Source of the DNA: Oryza sativa Japonica Group
Lineage: Eukaryota; Streptophyta; Magnoliopsida; Poales; Poaceae
Reading direction: 5' to 3'
DNA: 64,000 bases
Assembly (NCBI RefSeq): GCF_034140825.1
Contig: NC_089039.1
Coordinates: forward strand, 317,501 to 381,500
Part shown: in pieces, positions 1 to 15,334 of the stretch
Layout: each line of letters starts with the position of its first letter
How positions within the stretch are numbered: position 1 is the first letter of the stretch
Position numbers and translations under genes: made by a program
The notes under the pieces: generated by a model
The model's input: the letters and a program-made list of their open reading frames with translations, nothing else
Databases searched by the model: none
What the model was told of the DNA's origin: nothing

Positions 1-1473
1 GTATGTAAATGGAAGAAAAGAACTGATAATAAGATGGTTATTTCTTGCTGTTATTATTATTCAAATATTGCAACTGGCGAACAACTACGGCAAAGCATCT
101 TCAAACTCATCAGCAGAAGATAGGTTGCAGTAAGATTATTGCAGAGGGTGATCATATTTCTCTTAGAATTTCACATGGAAGCAGCTGCATGCACATTTTA
201 TGCAATCGCTGCTTCTGTAGATATAATCCGACATCAATCAGTCATCAGGGAAAATAAATAAAAGATCATCAGGCAGAATATATATGTATATATAAGCTAG
301 CCTTTAAAGAGAGATCAATCTTGAATACTCATTTGCCTAGACGGATCAAAATTCAATGCGACATTTCATCAAATATTTATCAAGAAAGCCATGTTTAAAT
401 AACCAAACAATATATTCTCTAGATTGTGAAAAATGGTTTGACAAGGTGACTTTGAACAAAATCCTTGCATCAGCTATATGTTATGAGAAATTCTCCCTTT
501 ACTTATCCTCTGCGGAGGACTAGCTGGAGCAGAGTTCCTATATGTATTTTTCTGTTCAAATGGGTGATAATGTGGGATTATTACATGGAAAAAGGAAATG
601 TACCATTGGCAGTAAACCCTCACTCATTCACTCCACCAGGCCACCAGTGAGTGAGGCAGGGAGAACAGAAAGACGAATGAACAATTTGATAATCATAATA
701 GTTATGAATAGTCAGCCATTTCCCACAAAGGGTTACAACCCTTACTTCTCCCAGCAGCAGATATGTAACTGATTGCCATAATTGATTGAACTTTTATTTG
801 CTCGTTTAAATGAGATTGTTGATAGGGCAATAGACCACCGTTACATAATCAATCTGATCAAAACATAACGAGGGCAGAAAAAGGATGGAAAAGTTATACA
901 ACTCAGTCCCCTCGGTAAATCAACGCTCAACCACAAAAGATACAAATTTTATCTCTGAACAAGGCAACATTGTCCGATTACGCCCTAAATCCAAACGATT
1001 AAAATGGTCTTATAGGTGATCAAACCTCACCAGTTAAAATCAGGTGAGCACTTGCACACAGTTATGGCCCCCAGTGTGATACAAAAAGGGAATCTTTAAC
1101 CCAAAAAATAACCCCCCAAAAAATGGTTCTTTTACCCCGGAATTGTGGGGGAAATCGGCAGTGGTACCCAAAACCACGAACAGGTTGATCGATCTTGCCA
1201 TCGATTATTAGAAAGAAAGAAAGAAAGAAAGAAAGGGCATGAAATAGAAGAATGGAGGGCAGGAAATAATGCGATAAAGAAGAGGGAATCGAAATGCAGG
1301 AAGGAAGGAGGAGTTCACCGTGCGCGTGCGGCGAATCTGATGACGAGGATGAGGAGGAGGAGGAGAAGGAGGTATCGCTTTGTTGGACCTTGGCTCCTGC
1401 ACGTACCCTCTCCCCTGAATGCTCGTGGGAAGGGTAAAAAAAGCTTCTTCCGCTTCCTCCCTTCCCTTCCCTT

Positions 1474-1513
<40 letters not shown>

Positions 1514-3156
1514 TCTCTCTCTCTTAGGAGTACTAGGTAGTATAGGTATAGGAGTAGTAGGGCTTTTGCAACTGCACTGATGACATTACATCGAATCTGG
1601 GCCATCCAATGCACAAAACAACGGCTCAGATATTGCATTTAATGCCACCAATCATCCCCCCAACTCTCGGTGCACTGGTACAGGCCTACAGCTTGTGCCC
1701 TGCGCCGTTGGATCTTGTATACCGACGGCTCAGATCAAGCTTGTGAGGTGAGTCTGATTTTTCTTTTTTATTTTTCGGTTCAACTCTCGTATCCTTATCC
1801 TGTTCTAGGTTTCATTTCAATCTCTGGTCTTGTTTAGATTTCAACTTTTTTCTTCAAACTTTTAACTTTTCCGTCACATCGTTCCAATTTCTTCAAACTT
1901 TCAATTTTAGCGTGGAACTAAACACAGCTCCTGTAACAGTCTAGTTTTTTTTAATTAGAATTTGCTCTTGTGTGAAAAAGAAGTTACTTTTTATATAAAC
2001 ACATTACAAATTTAGACGCTTGCGCACATACATTCTCTGAAAAACTAAATGGGCATATATTGGTATTGACGAAGTCATCATGAGAACCTTAATGTTGACG
2101 GGTTTGTTGTGTACCACGTAAAGAATAATTAGCCATACCGTGTTAAGTAAGACTTGAGTGAGCTAGTTAACCTACGCCTTTTTGTGGCATGTGTAAAATA
2201 TAGTATTTTACAATCTAACAGTCATAGGCAATTTTTAACAATTATAAGCGATTTTAAACTTATAAGTTTGCTTAGCTGAGGTCGCAACATGTTTTCCATG
2301 TGACGGGCTTGGTTGTGTGCTACTGAACTACTTGTTAACCCGATTGTTCAGAACTCTTAATATGATCACCGAGAAAAAAAATTGATGCTTGTATATGGAT
2401 GCTTTTACTAACATGTTATGATCTAGCTGACATTGGAGTTCTTGTCAGATATTCTAGGAGCAGATTTTGGTGTCCTTGAAATACATTAATCTGTAGGATT
2501 TTTAACTACATGAAACCAGTTTCCTCCTTTTAAAAGCTAATGAGGTAAACACTTAATAATATCAACTGATAAATTATCAATCCTGCAGGTGCTGAAGCTA
2601 GCCCTCAAGTCTCAAAGGAAACAAGTGCTGAATTTGTTATACTTCTTGAGCTAATTATCAGTGCTGGCTAACTGAATTTCTGAATCAAAAACTCATCAAC
2701 ATGAATTTACATACATCATGCAGAGGCAGAGCCAGCAATGACAGGTAGAGTACATCAGTGCAGTTATATATATGGAGATGCCCAATTCAGAGCTAGGAGC
2801 CATCACTCATCAGTGCCACTTGGCTCTTAGCAGCACACTCACATGCATACAAGGAACCTGAATCTGTAGATGGCTGATGATCCCATCCGGGCCAAGCAGC
2901 CGCATCCCTATCCAGACTATATGGCCACAACGCCTCACAACACATGGACCATGCATCAAAATCTGGTACAGAATTAATAATACTGGTGCATCTATGGATG
3001 TTTTGTGGCTCCAAATCCTTCAAACGGCAAGTCGCTTTCTTTCTTTCTTTCTTCTTTCCCTGTTCTGTCTTTCTTCCTAGGCTTAACTATTTGGGCTCCA
3101 TCTTCTTCTTGCCACTCTGAATTCAGCTTCAGGAGCATAGATAGCAATATAGCATC
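1..3156. other. non-coding upstream region, possible spliced leader
   Basis: I see no convincing protein-coding exon here. Simple repeats lie at 1211-1235 (GAAA units) and 1478-1524 (CT units). A strong splice donor (GAG followed by GTGAGT, at 1748) and an acceptor (CTGCAG, exon resuming at 2589) could define an untranslated leader intron. That leader might belong to the gene at 3157 or to a separate non-coding transcript. A short transposon-like segment at 1826-1929 sits inside the possible intron. This is inference from splice signals only. Confidence 0.35.
1826..1929. mobile_element. short MITE-like element
   Basis: About 100 bp beginning GGTCTTGTTTAGATTTC and ending GGAACTAAACACAGCT, so the ends are imperfect inverted repeats around TGTTTAG/CTAAACA. 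The interior has the phrase TTCTTCAAACTTTTAACTTTT, typical of a dispersed rice MITE family. Similar wording recurs at 23387-23524 and inside the element at 61024-61472. No target duplication was identified. Confidence 0.45.
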
Positions 3157-3830
3157 ATGGAGCTTTCTCTGATCACCTTCACAGCAACTGGTGCAGCAGC
3201 AGCATTCACTTCACCCAAGATCAAGAGGAGGATGAGGATGGCACCAACCATGGCATCCAAACCTGGAGCCAAAGTGAAGGTCTTACTGAAGATCAGTACT
3301 AGCTTCTAATTACATTTGCTCCTAACTTTTCTTCAATTTTTGGGAAGCAGCTGGCACTACATGTTCTCTGAATCTGAATGAGCTGTATTGTGCACTGCAG
3401 GTCTCTGCCGGTTGCAAGACGTGCAGAGGAAAGGGAGCTGTAGAATGCCCAGGTTGCAAGGTAAGTATATATGATCTCTGCAAATTAAAGCAAACAAGTG
3501 AGCTAGGTATGAATGCCTTGATTCGATGACTGAAATGATCAACTGATGCAGGGCACTGGAAGGAACAAGAAGAATGGCAACATATTCGAGAGATGGAAGT
3601 AGGTTTATTTATACACCATTCATGACTCATGCTTCTGCTATATGTTTACTCTTACATTTCTTATGTCTTTATATCAACTAGCAAATGAAGTAGTATTAAC
3701 CAACCATGTAGTATTTATGTTGTGTGATTATTATGTGTTCAGGTGCTTCGATTGCCAAGGGTTTGGGCTCAAGAGCTGTCCTAGCTGTGGCAAGGAAGGG
3801 CTCACACCGGAGCAGAGAGGTGAAAGATAG
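3157..3830 (+). CDS. small DnaJ-type cysteine-rich zinc-finger protein
   Basis: Four exons (3157-3279, 3401-3460, 3552-3598, 3743-3830) join in frame to a 105-residue protein. It has four CxxC modules: CKTCRGKG, CPGCKGTG, CFDCQGFG and CPSCGKEG. This is the cysteine-rich zinc-binding fold of DnaJ without a J domain, as in the plant BSD2/LQY1-like group, whose members act as chaperone or disulfide helpers in chloroplasts. The first 41 residues are rich in Ala, Thr, Ser and Arg/Lys and lack acidic residues apart from Glu2, so they could be a plastid transit peptide (inference). The introns separate the first two modules from the last two. All donors are GT and all acceptors AG. The start is the first ATG in the exon, followed by MELSLITF. 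I cannot say which subfamily member it is. The protein is short but looks complete. Confidence 0.85.
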
Positions 3831-4129
3831 AACAAATTAATTGACAAGAACAATACAGACACCCTGCACTTGCATGCCAGTATCATTATGGTTAAGCTTG
3901 TTCTGATGTAATTATCTAGTGGTAATTTCTTAGCTATAGATTAGATGGAGTGCAAGCTTGTGTACTGTATGTGAACTGTTGCAAAAAGAACTTGTGTATT
4001 TGCACCCTGCTTGAGATCCAAACTCAGATAAATATATGTCAGGTCGAGCTGTGTACTTAAATCTGAATACAGGGTATACTTTGGAGTAAAAGTATATGGT
4101 ATAGGGTAAAATTACATGTCTAATTTGAG

Positions 4130-4990
4130 TCTTTTGTCCAAAAATACATACGAAATCCATGTCTCTGAAAAATAAGTCACATTAGACATTTGTGCTGGGA
4201 TTAACAGATTGCCTAAAATGGCATTGTCCTCCGGTTATTCGATTGTGCAGATAATTACTACTCTTTCTATTTTTCAATATATGATGCCGTTTACTTTTAG
4301 TTATATGTTTGATCATTTGTCTTATAAAGTACTCTATGTAAGTATCATATATTTATTATGATTTGTTTTGTCACTAAAGATATTTTAAAAATGACTTTCA
4401 CATTTATACTAGATTTTTAATAAGACAAAGATCAAATCGTATGTCCAAAAGTTAACAACACCATATATTAGAAAACGGAGAGAATATCACTCCATTTTAT
4501 TCATAGGAGTGCATTATTTATTTTGGAATGCCATAATGATTATCATGAGATGATGATAATGACATCTATTCAAAGAAGACATTTTACGTGGTCTAAATTC
4601 TGGAAAAGAGGGGACAATATACAGTTGAAGAAATCAGGTTCAATATTAAGTTTCAACTCCTTTTAGGACTGGAAAAAAAACGTGTACAATACATACATAC
4701 AAAAAGTAAATATGAAAAAGCGACAAATAGACGGCACAGGTGAGCTTGTCTTGACTTTTTTACTGACAGATGACAAATGCATTTTTCAAAGTGCCTAAGA
4801 GAAAACTTTAAGAAAAGGAGAGATGCCTCGATCTTTTTTCTGTAGTAGTGGTAAGATTGATCGAATTGATTCACCCACCTTTTCAACTGCTGCTACTACT
4901 ACTAGTATAATACCACTGTATAAGACGATGATAACGAGATGGAGATCAATTGGGACCCGTACAAGTTGAAACCAGCCAACCAAACACATT
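4130..4990 (+). repeat. local duplication, copy 1
   Basis: This segment is repeated in the same orientation at about 5680-6850, with the last part repeated again at 7040-7320. Shared blocks include GGATTAACA...TTATTC, the phrase CATCTATTCAAAGAAGAC, then GACTGACAG...GACAAATGCATTTTT, and GATTCACCCACCTTTTC followed by AACGAGATGGAGATCAA. The copies have diverged by many substitutions and indels. A Stowaway-like element at 4261-4484 interrupts this copy and is absent from copy 2. No coding potential was seen. Confidence 0.7.
4261..4484. mobile_element. Stowaway-like MITE
   Basis: About 224 bp with diverged ends (CTCTTTCTATTTTTCAATATA on the left, TATATTAGAAAACGGAGAG on the right). The inner part carries the usual rice phrases about 'gatgccgtt...' and '...caacaccatatatt'. 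It follows TA and sits at a position where the duplicate at 5820 has uninterrupted sequence, which supports an insertion. Confidence 0.6.
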
Positions 4991-5175
4991 TGACACCTCA
5001 ATGAGAAAAATAAAATTGGGTGGAAAGGCAAAAATGGATAAGACAAGTCCAACTCAAACCCAAACAAAAGCGATGGGGCACGCCTTCTACGTTTCCCCAG
5101 GGATGGGGCTAAAAAGAAATAAGAATAATACCACATGTTTAATTTATTCTACTTTAGATTGAGTTTAAACATGTA

Positions 5176-5434
5176 CTCCCTCCATACTCATAAAGAAAGT
5201 CGTTTAGAACAATATTTAAGTCAAACCTTGGGAATATAAATTATGAATAACTCTCAAGTTGTTGAGTTTGAAAATATAAAAATTATATGAATAGATTTGT
5301 CTTGAAAAATACTTTCATAAAAGTATACATATATCACTTCTCAACAAATATTTTTATAGAAAAAAGAAGTCAAAGTTGTGTTTTGGAGACCGTGTCGCTG
5401 TCCTAAACGGCTTCCTTTACGAGTACGGAGGGAG
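5176..5434. mobile_element. Stowaway-like MITE
   Basis: 259 bp flanked by TA on both sides, with terminal inverted repeats CTCCCTCCATACTCATAAAG and its near-complement CTTTACGAGTACGGAGGGAG. The same family occurs at 16213-16463 and 26510-26768. It is a non-autonomous Tc1/mariner derivative with no coding capacity. Confidence 0.85.
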
Positions 5435-5679
5435 TATCTAAGTTTGTACTGAGAGGATGTACATATGGTAAAAATAGATGAGATATAGCTAAAATGACCG
5501 TTTCCTAAACACCCTCCACATATTCTACCTCTGTGCCTGCCCCCACTACTTAAACTCCAAGTTCGATAATCTTGGAGTAAATTAAATTGTAGTACTTTTA
5601 AATAAAAAAGATGTTAGTTTAAAAATAAATGTCAAATAATTTAGAACGATGAGAGAATCTTGCATGAACACACATGTTT

Positions 5680-6850
5680 TATTGTTGTCCAAGATACATA
5701 CCATACCAGTATGAAATATACATGTGCTTGAAAAAAAGATCAAATTAAATATTTGCGAAGGGATTAACAATGTGTTAAGATAATATTGTCCTCACTTCAG
5801 TTATTCCACCGTGCAGATTATATTGTTTAATTTTATTCATGAAAGATGCAACATTTATTCAGGGATGCCATAATAGGCATAGAGATGGATAATTGATTAG
5901 AAGTTGACAATGTCATCTATTCAAAGAAGACTTTTTGATAGTCTAAAATCTGAAAAGAAAAAGGAGAGGGTTCAACTACTTTACCACATAGGCAAAGTTA
6001 AAATATATAGGGGAAGAAATCAAGTATAAGAAGTGTCGACTTAGGAATATTTTCAATTTTGTGAAAGACATGAAGTTTTAAATGCTAGCATCGTAGTTTG
6101 TTAGGCTAGCCGACTTTACTTCGAGCCTCACTACCTCTTAGTAGATATCGATATGGTAGCCCCTTCTCCCATTTCCAGCTTATTTTTTTATTTTCATTTT
6201 TTTGCCCCATATGTGTGTATGGCATTTGGTCGCAGGGTACATCGGGGATGTAACAAACGAGGAGCAATTACCACTCAATCGATATCTTCTATAGTATATA
6301 GTTACAAACCTAAGTATCTAAAACTCAATATGTAAGCATATCAATTATTATTACATTCTAAAGAATGCCACATCAACTTATGAAACACCTAAAACTCAAC
6401 ATGTAAATAATTTATTACACTATAATAACATACATGCATTTTTTTATAGGAATGCAACCCCATGGACTCTACATTACACCTTATATTATATTTTTTATTT
6501 ATTGTATTTAATTTCTACAATATTGTCCTGCAGCAATACGTAGAAAATAGAAAACCTAACAAACACTAGGTGTACAATATAAAGGAAAGAGTTATAATAG
6601 AAGCCATAGCCCACAGGAGAACTTGCCTCCTCTTTTTGACTGACACGTGACAAATGCATTTTTGCATGTAAAAGTGCCGAAAAAAAAAGAAAAAGAGAGA
6701 TTCCTGAACTTTTTTTTTCGGTGGTAGAAATAAGGATTGATTGAGATTCACCTACCTTTTCTAGCGGTACTAGGCTACGTATAGTGACCTGAGATAACGA
6801 GATGGAGATCAAATGGGCGCCGTTGAAAACAACTCATCAACTAACCCACA
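5680..6850 (+). repeat. local duplication, copy 2
   Basis: Diverged direct duplicate of 4130-4990. It keeps the blocks GGATTAACA, CATCTATTCAAAGAAGAC, GACTGACACGTGACAAATGC and AACGAGATGGAGATCAA in the same order. It is longer because about 6060-6530 has no counterpart in copy 1. No gene was found within it. Confidence 0.65.
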
Positions 6851-7039
6851 TCCAACATCCGAAATTCCGAATGAGAAAGAGAAAAAGAAAGCAAAAGATT
6901 AAAATAAAGTGGTAAAAAGCATGAAATTATATCAAGAACTACTATATAAGAAAGAAAGAATGTGAAAAAAGAGAGCATAGAACAGAAAATTAGGATCAGT
7001 TTTGAAGTAATTGCACACAATAAGAAAATGGACTAAACA

Positions 7040-7320
7040 TCATGCTACGAGAGTCAGAATTGCACGGTGAAATTGCCTTGTCTTTTTTGACTGACAGGTG
7101 AGACAAGATGCATTTTACCATGCAAAAGTGCCCAAAAAGAATACACAAGAAAGTGCCTGAATTTTGTTGGGTAGGTAAAGTAGGATTGATTTTTTTTTAA
7201 TTTTTTTTGAGAACTAGTAGGAGTGATTGATTCACCCACCTTTTCAACTGCTATAATAGCCTAGTACTGTACTGAAATGAGGATAAAATGGACCCGTACG
7301 TACAAATTGGAACAAACCAA
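7040..7320 (+). repeat. local duplication, partial copy 3
   Basis: Third, shorter copy containing only the distal part of the repeat: TTTTTTGACTGACAGGTGAG, then a CAAAAGTGCC block, then GATTGATTCACCCACCTTTT and the GGACCCGTAC block also seen at 4955. It ends about 340 bp upstream of the SR45-like start codon, so parts of the repeat could carry upstream regulatory sequence. Confidence 0.6.
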
Positions 7321-7336
7321 TCCCAAGGACATCATC

Positions 7337-7505
7337 TTCTCGTTTTTCTGTCTATACTTATCTTCATCAACTTAAAATTTAAATTTTTAATTTTAAGTTT
7401 TTTTATCAAAATTTATTTTGCATCATTTATTTAAAAGAATACGTATATAAAAATTATATTTATAATTTATTTTTTAAATATACCGTTTAGCTTATTCCGA
7501 CCGCA
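7337..7505. repeat. dispersed AT-rich MITE-like repeat
   Basis: Shares its order of phrases with 32120-32345: CATCATCTTYTC, then AAATTTAAATTTTTAA, AAAGTTTATTTT-like, CGTATATAAAA, and a terminal GCTTATTCCG. No clean terminal repeats or target duplication were resolved. It lies in the promoter-proximal region of the downstream gene. Confidence 0.45.
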
Positions 7506-7526
7506 AATCTGATATCTCCCCATGAG

Positions 7527-7530
<4 letters not shown>

Positions 7531-7568
<38 letters not shown>
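7531..7568 (+). repeat. poly-A tract
   Basis: An uninterrupted run of about 38 A, roughly 90 bp before the SR45-like start codon. It lies in the promoter or 5' leader and could act as a nucleosome-excluding dA:dT tract (inference). Confidence 0.9.
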
Positions 7569-7573
<5 letters not shown>

Positions 7574-7659
7574 AGAGCAAAAGCAAAAAGAAAGAAACCA
7601 AATCCAAACCCAAACCCATCCATCACCGCATCTCATCGTCTCCGTCTCCGTCTCCGGCG

Positions 7660-10534
7660 ATGGCCACCAAGCCCCGCCGCCGCTCCCCGTCGCTCTCCTC
7701 CTCCTCCTCAACATCCTACTCGCGCTCCCCCGCATCGCCCTCCTCCTCCCCGTCGCGCAGCCGCTCCCCTCCCCGCCCCGCGGGGGGGGCCCGCTCGCCT
7801 TCGCCGCCGCCGCCACCGCCTCCTCCCAGGTATGCGTAGCACCGATTGGTAGACTTGTTGAGCTTTCTTTCCGCATTGCGTACCCTGGCCTTACCTTAAC
7901 TTTGTTGCTGCTGCTGCTGCAGGAAAGCGTCTCCGCCCCCTGAGTCCACCGTCCTCCATGTTGACCATCTCTCCAGGAACGTCAATGAGGATCATCTCAA
8001 GGAGATTTTTGGTCAGCTTCCTTCCTTCCTTCCTAAATCCTTCTCCCTCCACTGTTATTTCTCAGTGCTTTGTACACCGAGTATGTTGTTGCTGTTGTAT
8101 GCAGGTTATCATCTTCTCAGTTTTTGGCTCAAAAACCTGAATCTTTACACATTTTTCCTTGGCAAGATCAACGCTCGCGTCTACGCTGGAGTTCATTTTA
8201 CTCAACATTTTAAAGTAGATAAAATCATAACCAACTGATGTTCCAAGACCATGGCTGAGAGCCCTGGGATCCTGGGGCTATTAGTCTTCTAATTTTCACT
8301 TTTCACATAATAGGAACGGTTCCTGATGTAATAGAGCTGAATTGCACTCAACAACATTGCTGCTTCTTTAGCTCATACTTCTGCTGTTTTGCAGAAAATT
8401 ATGGTGAAGTCGTCAATGTGGAGCTCTCCATGGATAGGGTGGTAAGTAAATGGGTTCAGTAATGCACAAGGCAGGGGGAAAACTTTCATCACTCTTGTCT
8501 CATCTTTATATACTCATCATTTACTTTGATTCAGGTCAATCTTCCCCGTGGGTATGGATATGTTGAGTTCAAGAATAGAGCTGATGCAGAGAAGGCTCTT
8601 CTTTACTTGGATGGTGTATGAATTCTTTCCTCTTTTTTTTTAGATAATGGAAGAGTACATGAATTCTTTCCTGCAACATTCATTTGGAATTTTAGTATGA
8701 ACATAGCATTAAAACTTAAAATACTTACAAATCTTCACAGGGCCAAATTGATGGAAATGTTGTTAAAGTCAGATTCGCGCTTCCACCACAGCAGCAAAGA
8801 GCTGCTGCTTCTCCAAAAGCTCTTCACCCTTCACCAAAAAGGGATGTGGTTGATCATAATAAAGTTGGTCCTAGTGCTGAAAAGGCCACCAAACAGCAGC
8901 CCAGGAAACGTAAGATTTTGCTCCTTCTTATGTAACCTTCTTCAAGCTACTCTTTCTCTGGACCAGCATCAATTTTTTGTTATTTTTGCTAGTCACCTTG
9001 CCTTCAATTTTGTTTGCCACTTTGATTTTGAACCATAACCAGTCTTTGTATTTTTACTGGGTGGTAAAACATAGTGTTTGAACTTTGAAACCTCACTTGT
9101 TTCCTTTCAGCAGCATCTCCTCAAAGAAAGCCAGCTCCATCTCCAAGAAGGCGATCTCCTCCAAGTCGAAGAGTTGAATCACCTAGGTGTAGGCCTGATT
9201 CTCCTCCAATTCGCCGTCGAACAGCTCCTTCTCCAATCAGGCATGGTGGAACTCCTAGCAGGAGACCAGGATCCCCAATCAGAAGGCGCTCACCCTCTCC
9301 GCCCCCTCGAAGACTAAGATCACCAAGGCAGTGAGTAATGCGTCTGTGCGCTCTCTTTGTTATCAGCATTTTGTTTGGAAGTGCTGAAATATTTCATAAT
9401 AACAACAGCCTATCACCAAGAAGAGATCGGGGCAGTCCAATCCGCAGGCGCTCCCCATTGCCTCGTAGAAGGCTGTAAGTATTTTAAGCTTGTCTAGTTG
9501 ATGTTTTTTTCTTTAGTATTTCATATGTTATCTGAATTATGAATTTAGGAGAAGGTGGGGGGCATATGAGTTTTGTGTATATCTTTTTTAAGTTGCACAG
9601 CTATTTGCTCTTTATTCATTTCAGTCTGTAGTGGTCTAGCTTCTACTGTTCTGTTACGAAGAAGCTAAACCATGCTGGGTTTCTTGGATGGTTGCTCTAC
9701 TTAGCTTTTTTTGAACATTTTAGAGTGGATAATCAGAGTGTTGAGCTGAAAATCTGATTAGTTTATTCTATGCTTCTGGGCCAAGATTTTGCTTTCTCTA
9801 GCTTCTAATAACTCTGAAAGAGGTGTTTGTTCTCCCCTGGAGGCTTCCCCCCCCCCCCTTTTCTTGCCTAGTAAACTAATTTTGGGATTTTGTTATTCCA
9901 TTGACCATTAATTATTTCTGCAGGACTCCTCCAAGGAGGATGTGGAGTCCTCCCAGAAGACCACAGTCACTTCGCCATCGCAGTAGATCTCCCATTCACC
10001 GACCAATTCGCTCCCCTTCCAGATCGATTTCTCCACGCAGGTAATGTTAGGATTGATCGCCCTTTTACCCCGTTTTAGATTAGTGGCCTTGCATCTTCTA
10101 CCAGATGAAAGCTTACATCAAATAATGGAACCAGGGGTCGGGGTCCTCCTGTGCGCCGTGGACGGTCATCCTCATCGTATTCTGATTCACCTACTCCTCC
10201 AAGAAGGGTAAACTCATAACTATAAATGTCATTATCTTTTTTGGAAGAAGAGAAAGAAATGTTTTTTTGTCTGTGTATTTATTCTTCTTGTACCAAGACA
10301 AACATTTTTCTCTTGTGCAGGGACCAAGAAGGGTGCTCAGAAGTCGCAGTCCTAGAAGGTAGTAATCCTTATGTGCCTTTCCCTTCTCAAGCAGCTTAAA
10401 TGTGTGGCATCGTAAAAATAGAACATTGAAGCATCATATGGTTTCTTTTCAATGGTGGTAGGCCTTTAAGAGGAAGAAGTGCCTCTAGCTACAGCCGTAG
10501 TAGCAGCAGCTCAGGTTCCCCTATCCGCAATTAA
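7660..10534 (+). CDS. SR45: SR45/RNPS1-like splicing factor (RRM between RS-rich arms)
   Basis: Eleven exons join in frame to 380 residues: 7660-7829, 7923-8011, 8395-8441, 8535-8615, 8741-8909, 9111-9330, 9409-9474, 9924-10040, 10135-10207, 10321-10358, 10462-10534. The order is a Ser/Arg-rich N-terminal arm (about 1-60), one RNA-recognition motif (about 66-140) with RNP2 VLHVDHL and RNP1 GYGYVEF, then a long Arg/Ser/Pro arm with many SPRR and SPIRRR units. This is the SR45/RNPS1 architecture: a nuclear splicing activator and peripheral exon-junction-complex protein. It is slightly shorter than Arabidopsis SR45 (about 414 residues, from memory). The start chosen is the ATG giving MATKPRRRSPSL. 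Exon 6 begins at a tandem CAGCAG acceptor, allowing a one-residue splice variant. Many small exons encode the RS arm, typical of SR genes with alternative splicing. The identity is confident; the orthologue name is less so. Confidence 0.92.
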
Positions 10535-11804
10535 AACTCTTGGCATGGCATGGCATGGAATGGAATGGTGTGGTGATCCTGGTAGGTAAATCTTTCCGTC
10601 TCGTCCCTTTTTATCGCTGATTTTGTGTCTTTTTGTCTTTGCTGCTGCTGTTTTTGTTGTCAAGCTTTGGTTCTTCGTGTGAGTTTGGGGCTTTGCGCGA
10701 TGGTGCATGCGTTCCCTACGATCAAGCTGGCACTGGAACATTTAGATATTGCTGGAAGTTAAACATTTTCAAGCTTCTTGGAGGCTCTGTCTGAACTCTG
10801 GATTTCTCCTCTTGGAGGGAGCGATGACTTATGCATGTCAATGCTGCAGTAAATAAAGTGGAGTACATTAGTATTCTGTAGTAGCCTATTAAAGCACAGA
10901 TTTCTGTGGGTTGGGAATCCAGGAGCACCAACATTTACTGGTGAAATTGAATTCACCACTCACTTGTCGAACCTGAAGGCAAGATTGACTTGACAATTTC
11001 TCTTTGTAATGGTTATGTTTTGTTATCTACGTGGAGTTATTTTGGACATCTGAACCTTTAGATTCCAGTGGAGATGATATCATCTCCAAAAAGATCTTGT
11101 CATGGAGTTGACTATCAATGTTTTGGCGGACAGGAAAAAAATGAAATTAAATTTGGATAGCACTGAGGGCCGGAGAATTGGTTCCTGTTTCTCATGATTG
11201 CGTTACATTAAGATCACCTTTTCGTAACCGCTGTGAATACTCATGAGACGACCAAAATATTTTTTTTTTTGACAACGGATGAACAGGTTATAATATTACT
11301 TCAAAAGCAGACACAAAACTTCTTATGGCCTCTGCGTTGTAAAAACTCTCTTCTTCTAATCAAAATGAGAGCTGCACGGTCCCCCCCCCCCCCCCCAATC
11401 GTTTTATCTCTGCTATCAGCTCGTTCATGCAAAATACCACAAAGCACCCAGCTGCTGATTGAAAGGCGTGAGCACTACCAAACATTGAATTCTCAACTGT
11501 TTTGTCTCATCATGGGCAATTGCAAATCATACCACAAAACGATGATAACACAACTTATGATTGAATACATAGATCGAGCATAAAAAACTGAACGAGAATA
11601 AGTCGCATACAAAGACTATTTATGACCAAACCACACAATCACGGCCATCTGATTCTACTACTCTCAAGAACAGCACTTCTCTAATCTACTTCCAGGGTTC
11701 AGAATGCACGCAGATTAGTAAAGGTATCAGCCACCACGTCTACTGTCTAGTTAGTGCATATATTGCAGCAGGATGTTAGTAAAGGACAAAAGAGAATCGT
11801 TTGG
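10535..11804. other. convergent 3' flanks, no gene seen
   Basis: This spacer separates the SR45-like gene (+) from the zinc-finger gene (-), so it should contain both 3' untranslated regions. It has a run of 16 C at about 11381-11396 and no convincing exon, transposon ends or RNA gene. Confidence 0.6.
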
Positions 11805-14670
<2,866 letters not shown>

Positions 14671-15040
14671 CGAGATGACGAGTGAATGCCGCCGATCCGA
14701 TCCGCCGCCGGCGAACCCTTCTCCTCCTTTCTCTCTCTAGGCGGCCTAGGGTTTTTCTTTTCTTTTCTTTTCTTTTTTTGTTCAGCGGTGGGCGTGCCGG
14801 AAAAGAGAGAGAGAGGGGAGGTAAATGCTCTTGATTTTTGTTTGGGCCGAAACAACAACATTCCTTTTCTTCTAGCCCCTTCTTCCTTCTCTGTGATGAT
14901 AATGGTGTTGTATTTCTTTTTCTTTTCTTTTTTACGATTACAATGCATACATATATGCGCGCGCATACTATACTATATACTATATATAGATAACACCACA
15001 CTCACATTCTCACGAATATGCTTCCTAATACATTCTCTAA
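14671..15040. other. zinc-finger gene upstream region
   Basis: Promoter side of the YY1-like gene, with pyrimidine/purine tracts (TTCTTTTCTTTTCTTTT at about 14755) and a TATATA-rich patch near 14970-14990. No separate gene was seen. Confidence 0.4.
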
Positions 15041-15330
15041 GAGCCTGTTTAGGTCAATTTGCTGTGGTATTTTTTTTTTTGCAAAAGATTTGATATTGAA
15101 GTTTTGCTAGTTGGTGTTTAGATGCATGGTAAAGTGTTGGCATTTTACTAGTAAAGAGAGAAAGAGAGAGCACGGCTCTAAACGTACTTTTTGGCAAAAT
15201 TTGCTACTATAGACTTCTAAATGATAAATGCCAAATTGCTAACTTTTGCTACAGTGTTTAGATCCATTTTTGCAAAAAAGTGCTCCAAAACAGCAAATTT
15301 TTTGCTATTTTAGAGGAACTAAACATGGCC
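15041..15330. mobile_element. Tourist-like MITE (PIF/Harbinger)
   Basis: 290 bp flanked by TAA on both sides (15038-15040 and 15331-15333). Imperfect terminal inverted repeats are GAGCCTGTTTAG and CTAAACATGGCC. The interior repeatedly uses 'ttttggcaaaatttgcta'. The 3-bp TAA duplication and the end sequence fit Tourist elements. No coding capacity. Confidence 0.75.
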
Positions 15331-15334
15331 TAAG

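Noticed and set aside
1145-1638. Overlapping open frames on both strands with RRRR, SLSLSL and RERERE runs
   Set aside because: Produced by GA/CT and AGG simple repeats, not protein-like codon use.
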